From Candidatus Omnitrophota bacterium (lineage in GTDB: Bacteria > Omnitrophota > Omnitrophia > Omnitrophales > Aquincolibacteriaceae), in the NCBI GenBank assembly GCA_023246995.1, contig JAHFHI010000068.1, positions 1 through 5,311 of the forward strand: a DNA stretch of 5,311 nt. Direction: 5' to 3'. The notes under the pieces are model-generated. The model was not told where the DNA came from, did not search any database, and saw only the letters and a list, made by a program, of their open reading frames with translations. The translations under genes and the position numbers were made by a program. Positions 1-5,311 of this stretch are shown here, in pieces. Numbering within the stretch: position 1 is the first letter of the stretch; the number at the start of each line of letters is the position of its first letter.

Positions 1-2592
1 GTCCAAGGAGGCAACCTCTCCCACTTTCGCGGCAACGTTTGTGACAACCTCCACGCCTCGTTCACCCATGACGCGCGTCGCCGTCTCGGAGATTTTTGAC
101 CCGGCCGCGGCGCCCACGTCCGCCGTGAGAGCTCTCTCCAGCGTTTGCGCGGCGGCGTCGCCGGCAACTCTGCTTGTGACGCCGGCAGCGACCTTGGTAG
201 CCCCTTGTCCGGCGAGCTTCACGACACCGGTTTCTGTGGCGGCCGTCACGACCCTCGCCGCTGTTTCTTTGGCCAAAAACTTTCCGGCCGTCATCTCCAC
301 CCCTCTCGCCGCAACGCCCGCGAGCTTAGAACCTGTTACCGTCATTGCGACATCGATGCCATATCCAGCCGCGGTGATCATCGCATTGTCGGATAACATA
401 CGACTGGCACCCTCCGCCTGAAGATCCGCCATGTTGAGCATGTCATAAAGTATTTCTTTTTCTTCGGCCGTGGTTTTGGGATCGTTCAGAAGCCGGAAAA
501 TCTCCGCCTGTTTGGCGCTGGCGTAGGCCAGCTCCCTGTCCGCCGCGCGGGTGGTCGCTTTCGTCTGTTCCTGCATCTCGGCACCGATCGAAAGATACCT
601 CGCTTTGCCGGTCACGCTTTCTTTGAGATCCTGCGCTTCCTGGGTCACCAAAAGCTCGGACTCGGCAATATTGCGCGCCATGTTTGTCACTTTGGACGTG
701 ACGCGGTCGCGCACTTCCTGCTTATGCTCGGCTTGAGCCATCTCTTCCGGAGTCATCTCGAATAAATCAAGGCTGCTGTCGTGCAGTTGGTCGGCTTCGC
801 GGGCCAGGCGGTTGGCCTCGCGGGTATCTCCGCGCGCTTGAGCCTCATAAATTCTGCGATCGTAATCGCGCATCTTCTCATCCACTTCACGGCGTTTGTC
901 ATACATCTCCCGCTTTTTGGCGAGTTCCGCTCTTTTCGCTTTACCTTCTTCGTATTCTTTCTCAATCACGGCAAGCTTAGCGTCGGTTTCACGCTGAAGC
1001 TCCTCGTTTTGAAGCTTTATCTCCTCCTCGGTGCGCTCTTTCTCCTCCGCTTGGCTCCGTCTCAAAAGTTCCATCTCCGCGTTTTCTTTGATCTGACTTT
1101 CAGAGTTTGCGTACTGGTTCTTCACCGATTGGGGAAGTGTGTCCCACTCACCCGGCCGGCCGCCGAGTTCATTTTCAAAATAGCGCTCTCCGGACTCTTT
1201 GGGTCGAACGAGTTTCTCCCGCTGTTCGACAACATGGCCTTCGGCGTCTAGGCGTGTGCGTGTCTGATTGCCGTCTTTGTCGGTCTGAACCATCGATACG
1301 CGCCCATCCCGGCCGGGAATCCTCTCGGTTTTCGTGCCAAACTCATCCGTACTAACGCTTTTGCCGTCTTTGAAATTTTCCGTCGTGTTCAGTACATTGC
1401 CGGAGTGATCTTTCTTGACCACTTGGCTTGTCCCGTCAGGCCGCCTGGTGGATTCTTCGATGTCGCCGTCGCGAGTTTGGGAAACCACTTTTTCTGATCC
1501 ATCGTTAAGCCTCGTAGTCTCTGTCTTGCGATCGTGGCTGTCCCATTCCGTGGTCACTGTCGAGCCGTCTTTGTTTCGGACAACTTCTGTCTGATTGCCG
1601 CGGTTATCGGTCGAGAGCGTGTGTTCGTCCCCGCGATCATCCTTCCAGCTTCTGGATTCGGAAATCGTATGCGTCCCGTCGGAACCGCGCCGGGAGCTTG
1701 TGGTAAGCCCCGTCTCCGGGTCATAAGCGCTGGCATAGGTCTCGTCTTTACCCGGAGGAGGTGTGGTCTCTTGGGAAACCACCGATCCATTTTTATCTTT
1801 TTTCGTGATCGTGCGGGAGCCGTCGGCATTGCGTCTGGATTCGGTGGTCCCCCCGGTTTTAGGATCATAGATTGTCGCCGAGCCCTGGCCGCTGCCCGGA
1901 GGCGGCACATTTTCGGTGGAAATCACCTGGCCATCTTTGTCTTTCTTGGTGATCGTTCGGGAACCGTCGGCATTTTTAACCGATTCGGTCGTCACGCCCG
2001 ATTCGGGATCAAAAAGGCTGGCCGAAGGACGCTCGGGTTCTGTGTAATGTTCGGAAACGAGGAAACCTTCTTGATTGGTTTCAAGGGTGCTCGTCGTGCC
2101 GTCTTTGTTGAAAACTTTTGTAATGGTATTGCCGGTCAATGGGTCTAGGGTCTTTATCGCCTGAAGTTTGTCGGAGTGGGGCTCAAAAATTTCCTCGGAG
2201 ATAAAGTTGCCGTCTTTGTCTTTTTTAGTCACCGTACGCGAACCGTCGGGATGTGTTTTGACGTTCGTGGAAATACCCGTCGTCGGATCCACGGTCGTGA
2301 TGCCCTCGTCTTTTTTGACAGATCCGTCCGGGGGCATGGGCTCGCCAGAAAAGTTTTCGGGCGGATAATCTACCGGCGTTGTTTGAATAGGCGCCGGAGC
2401 CGGAGAGGTTGAACTGTCAGCATTCGAGGTGCTGCCGGAAGAAGTATCACCGCCGATCTGATTTGAGATGTCATCCAAGGCGCCGGAGAGACCTCCGAAG
2501 GCCCAAAGATCCCCTAAAGAAATCATCCCTGACAAGCCCCCTAGAAAAACGGTAAAAACAAGGAAAGAAAAGGATTTCTTTAAGGTTGTCAT
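1..2592 (-). CDS. Large exported repeat and coiled-coil protein, C-terminus cut by the window edge
   Basis: One frame stays open for 864 codons from ATG at 2592 to the left edge, with no stop; I checked every codon. I do not recognise a named family. Residues 1-34 form a Sec-type signal (TLKK, then a hydrophobic stretch rich in F, L, V and G). Residues 45-95 are a Ser/Thr/Pro/Gly linker. Residues 101-330 hold five long repeats starting with a DPxTG turn. Residues 331-458 hold shorter DG-turn repeats. Residues about 495-605 are rich in E, K and R and predicted coiled coil. Residues about 610-725 look helical. Residues 735-864 are Ala/Gly/Val-rich. The repeats resemble degenerate YD/RHS or MORN-type hairpins, so a cell-surface or secreted role is inferred. 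An in-frame ATG at 2604 would add MGQT; neither start has a good Shine-Dalgarno (only GGGG lies ahead of 2592). It is divergent from the MORN-repeat gene. Alternatives are a surface adhesin or filament protein, or the N-terminal part of a polymorphic toxin. Confidence 0.85.
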   Translation of the reverse strand, partial: MTTLKKSFSFLVFTVFLGGLSGMISLGDLWAFGGLSGALDDISNQIGGDTSSGSTSNADSSTSPAPAPIQTTPVDYPPENFSGEPMPPDGSVKKDEGITTVDPTTGISTNVKTHPDGSRTVTKKDKDGNFISEEIFEPHSDKLQAIKTLDPLTGNTITKVFNKDGTTSTLETNQEGFLVSEHYTEPERPSASLFDPESGVTTESVKNADGSRTITKKDKDGQVISTENVPPPGSGQGSATIYDPKTGGTTESRRNADGSRTITKKDKNGSVVSQETTPPPGKDETYASAYDPETGLTTSSRRGSDGTHTISESRSWKDDRGDEHTLSTDNRGNQTEVVRNKDGSTVTTEWDSHDRKTETTRLNDGSEKVVSQTRDGDIEESTRRPDGTSQVVKKDHSGNVLNTTENFKDGKSVSTDEFGTKTERIPGRDGRVSMVQTDKDGNQTRTRLDAEGHVVEQREKLVRPKESGERYFENELGGRPGEWDTLPQSVKNQYANSESQIKENAEMELLRRSQAEEKERTEEEIKLQNEELQRETDAKLAVIEKEYEEGKAKRAELAKKREMYDKRREVDEKMRDYDRRIYEAQARGDTREANRLAREADQLHDSSLDLFEMTPEEMAQAEHKQEVRDRVTSKVTNMARNIAESELLVTQEAQDLKESVTGKARYLSIGAEMQEQTKATTRAADRELAYASAKQAEIFRLLNDPKTTAEEKEILYDMLNMADLQAEGASRMLSDNAMITAAGYGIDVAMTVTGSKLAGVAARGVEMTAGKFLAKETAARVVTAATETGVVKLAGQGATKVAAGVTSRVAGDAAAQTLERALTADVGAAAGSKISETATRVMGERGVEVVTNVAAKVGEVASLD
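1219..1602 (-). repeat. Short glycine-turn repeats, about 11/22 residue period, in the large protein
   Basis: Residues 331-458 continue the repeat region without the DPxTG opener. Turn glycines, usually in a DG pair, fall at residues 332, 343, 365, 376, 387, 398, 410, 419, 430, 441 and 452. This is close to an 11-residue step with one step skipped near 354. Between turns the residues alternate between polar and T/V-type side chains, as expected for short beta strands, so two steps would make one 22-residue hairpin. This matches the period of RHS/YD or MORN hairpins in general form, but I do not see the strict YDxxGRL consensus. Confidence 0.7.
1603..2292 (-). repeat. Five tandem 45-48 residue repeats (DPxTG type) in the large protein
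   Basis: Units begin at residues 101, 149, 194, 242 and 290 (upper ends 2292, 2148, 2013, 1869, 1725), so spacings are 48, 45, 48 and 48 residues. Each opens with a DPxTG-like turn (DPTTG, DPLTG, DPESG, DPKTG, DPETG). In every unit the Gly of a second turn (PDG, KDG, ADG, ADG, SDG) lies exactly 15 residues after the first Asp. Units 3 and 4 are closest and share NADGSRTITKKDK. Their DNA has diverged much more than their protein, so this is an old, selected duplication rather than a recent slippage array. The units are joined by Pro-rich stretches (PPPG). Confidence 0.85.
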
Positions 2593-2616
2593 GGTTTGCC
2601 CCATATTGATAGAATC

Positions 2617-2645
2617 ATGCTACTAAATACTGCCGCTTCCGGCAA
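2617..2645 (-). promoter_or_regulatory. Possible sigma70-like promoter for the large exported protein
   Basis: Read on the minus strand, TTGCCG (2645-2640) and TAGCAT (2622-2617) are separated by 17 bases. Each matches the sigma70 consensus at four of six positions. It would start transcription near 2610, giving a leader of under 20 bases before the ATG at 2592. The match is weak and rests only on spacing and position in the divergent spacer. Confidence 0.2.
2631..2644. promoter_or_regulatory. Short perfect inverted repeat in the divergent intergenic spacer
   Basis: TGCCG and CGGCA flank a CTTC centre, giving a perfect 5-bp inverted repeat 12 bases upstream of the ATG at 2657. It overlaps the -35 of the promoter proposed for the opposite gene. 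It could be an operator shared by both divergent genes, or a small hairpin in the leader of the plus-strand gene. It is short enough to be chance. Confidence 0.25.
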
Positions 2646-2656
2646 TCCTTAAAAAG

Positions 2657-3343
2657 ATGAAAAAAAATATCATCCTAAGCGTCATGATTGCCTTGTCCAT
2701 GGCTTCCGCCCTTCCCGCGGCTTTAGCTGAAAGCGCCCCCGATGGCTTGGTGAAAACCTTTTATGAAAACGGAATGCCGAAAGAAGAGAAGAATTACCGT
2801 AACGGCAAACTTCACGGCGGGTATCGATCCTACTATGAGACGGGCGGCGTCAAGCAGGCGGCCTTCTATCAAAACGGCGTTCTCCATGACATGGCAAAAA
2901 GTTTTTTCCCCAACGGGAAAGTGAAACTTGAAATCACCTACGATAAAGGTCTGCGGCAGGGTATTAAAAAGGAATATGCGGAAGCGAGCGGCAACATTGT
3001 TTCCGAAGAACGCTTTGACAAAGACAAGCGCGAAGGAGACTCCCTACTGATCGATCCCGGCACAGGCCGCATCCTTGTCAAAACAACCTATGCCCATGGA
3101 CTTAGAGAGGGTTGGGAGATTTTTTATCAGAAGAGCGGCTTGCCGTGGATGGAATCCCAATACAAAGAAGGTAAACGGAACGGCATTTACCGCATGTATG
3201 CCCCAAACGGATTACTGAATTATCAATACCACTACGTCAATGACAAAAAAGAAGGAAAAGGCATTGTTTATGACATCTACTCCGGGGTTCCAAATAAAAT
3301 CGCAGCCGTCGAAAATTATCGCAATGACGAATTGGTCTCCTAA
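2657..3343 (+). CDS. Secreted MORN_2-repeat protein, YwqK-antitoxin-like family
   Basis: A complete 228-residue protein. Residues 1-24 form a clear Sec signal peptide: KK, a hydrophobic core (IILSVMIALSMA), then an ALA cleavage site before E25. There is no lipobox Cys, so the product should be released to the periplasm or outside. The mature protein is almost entirely repeats with a 22-25 residue period: a Gly near 30, 54, 102, 127, 152, 176 and 200, each followed by an aromatic strand, a turn such as ENG, PNG, KSG or PNG, a second strand and another DG or NG. This is the MORN_2 pattern, which databases often label 'YwqK family antitoxin'; most such proteins have no tested antitoxin role. Repeat 5 has DPGTG, echoing the divergent neighbour. 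The start is chosen because it gives the intact signal peptide; the leader (TTAAAAAG) lacks a good Shine-Dalgarno. Base composition is more AT-rich than in the aroB/dprA genes. Function is unknown. Confidence 0.85.
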   Translation: MKKNIILSVMIALSMASALPAALAESAPDGLVKTFYENGMPKEEKNYRNGKLHGGYRSYYETGGVKQAAFYQNGVLHDMAKSFFPNGKVKLEITYDKGLRQGIKKEYAEASGNIVSEERFDKDKREGDSLLIDPGTGRILVKTTYAHGLREGWEIFYQKSGLPWMESQYKEGKRNGIYRMYAPNGLLNYQYHYVNDKKEGKGIVYDIYSGVPNKIAAVENYRNDELVS

Positions 3344-3345
3344 GG

Positions 3346-3359
3346 ACTGATCTTTCAGT
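3346..3359 (+). other. Weak hairpin just after the MORN-gene stop; no convincing terminator
   Basis: ACTGA and TCAGT pair around TCTT two bases after the stop codon, followed by seven A residues (3360-3366). A rho-independent terminator for the plus-strand gene would need T, not A, after the stem. For the opposite strand the T run lies on the wrong side of the stem. The rest of the convergent gap (3344-3451) holds no other strong stem that I can see, so termination of both convergent genes is unexplained. Confidence 0.25.
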
Positions 3360-3451
3360 AAAAAAATAGCCCCCGATTATCCCGGCGCCGAAGAAGCGCT
3401 TAAGCTCCGAAGACATCAGGATTTTCAACCTTCAACTGGCTTTATTTTAGT

Positions 3452-4630
3452 TTAATTCACGGGGGCCGCGGAGGAAACAAAACGGCCTTTGGAGTCCTTC
3501 CGGACTCTGCCCGAAAGTTCAAGCCGGGTGAGTGTGCTTAAAATGCCGGCTGGGGAAGATTCCGGCGACCCGGCAAGGATTTCCTCGCAGCTTAAAGAGG
3601 CATACTGCGCCAAAAGACCGGCAACCCGTTTCTCCTCTGAATCCTCTTCAAAAGAGGCCTCTACTGAAGGCTTTGGCGACGACCCGGTAGCACGAGGGGC
3701 TTCCCCTCCTTCGGGGAGGTGACTCCGGCAAACGGCATAAGGCCATAACCGAGGCTCCAGGACTTCCAAAATTTCCATGGGGTGTTCCACCAGAAACGCC
3801 CCTTCCTTAATAAGGCGGTTGGCCCCCTGGGAGGTGGGCTGATCTACGGGGCCCGGGATCGCGAAAACTTCGCGGCCTTGCTCGGCCGCTTCGCGGGCCG
3901 TGATCAACGAACCGCTTCGCGAGCGGGCCTCAACCACAAGCACTCCCCATGCGAGCCCGGAAATAATCCTATTTCTGCGCGGAAAGTTTTCGGCCAGGGG
4001 CGGCGTCCCGAGCGCATACTCGCTTAAGACCGCCCCCTTTTCGACGATCTGGTCAAAAAGTTTCCGGCTTCCTTTGGGATAATCCACATCTAGGCCGCAG
4101 CCTAAAACCGCAATCGTCCGGCCCCACGAAACCTGGAGCGCGGCCTCATGAGCAGCCCGGTCAACGCCTTGGGCAAAACCGGAAATAAGCGTGAGCCCTG
4201 CGGCCGCCAGCTCGGAGGCAAAGCGACGGGCCTGACTCTGCCCGTAAAAACTGGGGTGTCTGGACCCGACCACGGCAAGAGCGGCCTGGTCAGAGTCTTC
4301 TATCCGCCCGGCCGCATAGAGGACAAGCGGGGGGTTTTGAATTTCTTTCAGCAGTGCCGGGTATCCGGGATCGAAAAGGGGCAGGCACCGGATCCCTTTT
4401 TCATCGCAAGCCTCGATTTCCCGTTGGGGATCAAAATCCGCCAGAAGCTTGGCAAGCCGGTCTTCCTTCCGGCACCAGTTTTCGGAAAGGATCCGATCGA
4501 GCACCTGCACGGCTTTCGTTCCGGACCGGAGCGCCTCAAGGATCAAACCTCCGGCTCCGAGCCTGTTCAATACAAGCCAGGCCTTAAGTTCCTCAAAAGA
4601 AATAGCTGCCTCCTCGCGCATGGTTTCCAT
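3452..4630 (-). CDS. dprA: DNA processing protein DprA (Smf)
   Basis: DprA binds incoming ssDNA in the cytoplasm during natural transformation and loads RecA onto it. Numbering from ATG 4630 gives 392 residues, a normal length. Residues about 10-75 are the helical N-terminal domain. Residues about 80-290 are the Rossmann-like DprA core: LPLFDPGYPALLKEI, the GSR motif at 122-124, SGFAQGVDRAAH at 150-161, FPRRNRIISGL at 216-226 and SGSLITA at 239-245. A Pro/Glu/Ser-rich linker (about 298-330) leads to the C-terminal winged helix (about 331-388). The SGFAQGVD segment carries Phe and Gln where SGLARGID is more typical. The frame is also open to an ATG at 4702, but the extra 24 residues overlap the preceding micro-ORF and look unlike DprA, so I prefer 4630; ATG 4621 is possible. 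Upstream GGA is a weak Shine-Dalgarno. It lies 25 bases after the micro-ORF and probably shares the aroB transcript. Confidence 0.95.
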   Translation of the reverse strand: METMREEAAISFEELKAWLVLNRLGAGGLILEALRSGTKAVQVLDRILSENWCRKEDRLAKLLADFDPQREIEACDEKGIRCLPLFDPGYPALLKEIQNPPLVLYAAGRIEDSDQAALAVVGSRHPSFYGQSQARRFASELAAAGLTLISGFAQGVDRAAHEAALQVSWGRTIAVLGCGLDVDYPKGSRKLFDQIVEKGAVLSEYALGTPPLAENFPRRNRIISGLAWGVLVVEARSRSGSLITAREAAEQGREVFAIPGPVDQPTSQGANRLIKEGAFLVEHPMEILEVLEPRLWPYAVCRSHLPEGGEAPRATGSSPKPSVEASFEEDSEEKRVAGLLAQYASLSCEEILAGSPESSPAGILSTLTRLELSGRVRKDSKGRFVSSAAPVN

Positions 4631-4655
4631 TTTTCCGGAATCCCCCGATAAATGA

Positions 4656-4766
4656 TTAATGATAAAAAACTGCCCAGAGATAATTCTGCTGCACAAAAAC
4701 AAATCCCCGGACCAAGAGAAAGCCGATCACAATGCCGAGCCCAAGAACCAACACATCCTTTTTCAT
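4656..4766 (-). CDS. 36-residue single-pass membrane micro-protein between aroB and dprA
   Basis: A short frame, ATG 4766 to TAA 4656, encodes 36 residues. After MKKD comes a continuous hydrophobic stretch (VLVLGLGIVIGFLLV), then RGFVFVQQ and an aromatic tail ending NYLWAVFYH. This is a plausible single membrane segment with a positively charged N-terminus. Three things favour translation: the ATG overlaps the aroB stop as ATGA, which suggests translational coupling; a GGAGG Shine-Dalgarno sits six bases upstream; and the next gene starts 25 bases after its stop. I do not recognise a family. It could be an uncharacterised small membrane protein or a coupling leader peptide. Function is not inferable from sequence alone. 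Confidence 0.65.
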   Translation of the reverse strand: MKKDVLVLGLGIVIGFLLVRGFVFVQQNYLWAVFYH

Positions 4767-5311
4767 GATTTTCCTCCGAAAGAATCAATGATTTTTCTGA
4801 CCCGGGCCGGTGCGACGTCCTCACGCACCTCAACCCGGCCGATCGCCAGAGGCAGGACAAAGCGCAGGCGTCCCGCCTTTTTCTTCTTGTCCCGGCCCAT
4901 GCCCTCGAGGACTTCCAGGGTCCGCACGTCAAACCCGCTCAAAGAAACCGGGAGATTCAGTCTCTTAAGCAGCCGCTCGACCCTGACGGCCTCGGACTTG
5001 GGAAAAATTCCGAGGCTCACGGCCAGCCCGGCGGCGCACGCCATCCCGATCGAAACCGCTTCGCCGTGCATGAGCTTGCGGTAGCCGAGCGCCTGTTCGA
5101 ATCCGTGGCCGAAGGTGTGGCCAAAATTCAGAATCATGCGCTCACCCCGGGTCTCGAATTCGTCGCGGCCCACCACCCCGGCCTTAATCCGGGCTGAAGC
5201 CGTAACGATCCTCTCGAGAGCCGCCGGATCCTTATCAAGAATCGCCGCCGCGTTTTTTTCAAGAAACCGGAAGAGGCCCGGATCGCAAATCACGCCGTAT
5301 TTGACCACTTC
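4763..5311 (-). CDS. aroB: 3-dehydroquinate synthase, C-terminal part (5' end outside the window)
   Basis: AroB converts DAHP to 3-dehydroquinate, the second step of the shikimate pathway, in the cytoplasm, using NAD and a divalent metal. The frame is open to the right edge and shows 182 residues ending at TGA 4763; full AroB is about 350-370, so the N-terminal NAD-binding half is missing. The visible start EVVKYGVICD matches the conserved AEVIKYG segment, whose Glu is a metal ligand. NFGHTFGHGFE and, 17 residues on, MHGEAVSIGMA supply the two metal-binding His residues. RDKKKKAGRLRFVLPLAIG is the conserved C-terminal Lys/Arg motif. A GTG in the second visible codon is internal and not the start. 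No damage is seen. It is first in the visible minus-strand cluster; its stop overlaps the start of the micro-ORF. Confidence 0.96.
   Translation of the reverse strand, partial: EVVKYGVICDPGLFRFLEKNAAAILDKDPAALERIVTASARIKAGVVGRDEFETRGERMILNFGHTFGHGFEQALGYRKLMHGEAVSIGMACAAGLAVSLGIFPKSEAVRVERLLKRLNLPVSLSGFDVRTLEVLEGMGRDKKKKAGRLRFVLPLAIGRVEVREDVAPARVRKIIDSFGGKS
4773..4777 (-). promoter_or_regulatory. Ribosome binding site for the micro-ORF
   Basis: GGAGG on the minus strand, six bases before the ATG at 4766, lies inside the last codons of aroB (encoding FGGKS). It is the best Shine-Dalgarno in the window and is the main support for the short reading frame. Confidence 0.65.

Noticed and set aside
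41..421. 126-codon Ala/Val/Thr-rich plus-strand open frame
   Set aside because: It is antisense to the Ala/Gly-rich tail of the large gene, and its composition is explained by that.
781..1251. 156-codon hydrophobic plus-strand open frame resembling a membrane protein
   Set aside because: It is the complement of the coiled-coil coding stretch: Glu and Lys codons (GAG, GAA, AAG, AAA) read as Leu and Phe on the other strand, giving false hydrophobicity.
1534..2148. 204-codon plus-strand open frame
   Set aside because: It is antisense to the repeat region of the large minus-strand gene. Its apparent internal repeats simply mirror the repeats on the other strand, and it has no plausible domain or start signal.
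3237..3428. 63-codon minus-strand frame with a TTG start and a segment FFGAGIIGGYFF, 23 bases after dprA
   Set aside because: Over half of it is antisense to the MORN-repeat gene, the start is TTG without a good Shine-Dalgarno, and only the first part looks protein-like. A small extra gene in the convergent gap cannot be fully excluded.
3357..3451. Rho-independent terminator for dprA
   Set aside because: There is a T run on the minus strand at 3366-3360, but the sequence before it has no stable stem: GCGC...GCGC around 3381-3396 is only 4 bp and not adjacent to the T run.
3706..3722. GC-rich hairpin (CCTCC/GGAGG) inside dprA
   Set aside because: It falls in the codons of the low-complexity Pro/Gly/Glu linker and has no T run; composition explains it.
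4148..4651. 167-codon plus-strand open frame
   Set aside because: It is antisense to dprA, whose protein motifs are unmistakable on the other strand.
4567..4932. 121-codon minus-strand frame across the aroB-dprA junction
   Set aside because: It is an out-of-frame shadow of the aroB end and dprA start, with no recognisable domain.

Overview
The window is bacterial and densely coded, with five protein genes and no tRNA, rRNA, CRISPR array or insertion sequence that I can see. It has two parts that meet tail to tail near 3344-3451. The right part (3452-5311, minus strand) is an ordinary chromosomal cluster. It holds the C-terminal half of aroB (3-dehydroquinate synthase), a 36-codon membrane micro-ORF whose ATG overlaps the aroB stop, and dprA (the ssDNA- and RecA-loading protein of natural transformation). 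All three read leftwards and are probably one transcript.

The left part (1-3343) is a divergent pair of genes for exported proteins. The minus-strand gene fills 1-2592 and runs off the left edge. Its 864 visible residues start with a signal peptide and a Ser/Thr/Pro linker. Next come about 350 residues of glycine-punctuated beta-hairpin-like repeats, a highly charged coiled coil, and an Ala/Gly/Val-rich tail whose end is outside the window. The plus-strand gene (2657-3343) encodes a secreted MORN_2/YwqK-family protein of about eight 24-residue repeats. The two share a spacer of only about 60 bp. They also share a repeat signature: a DPxTG turn followed 15 residues after its Asp by the Gly of a second turn.

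The most interesting content is this pair. It looks like an accessory surface or secreted system of a cell-wall filament or polymorphic-toxin type, beside a protein whose family name comes from a Bacillus antitoxin. The toxin reading is inference, because the C-terminus where a toxin domain would sit is not in the window. The sequence does not fix the organism: GC content is moderate (visibly higher in the aroB/dprA part than in the MORN gene), the exported proteins have Sec-type signals, and no lineage marker is present.
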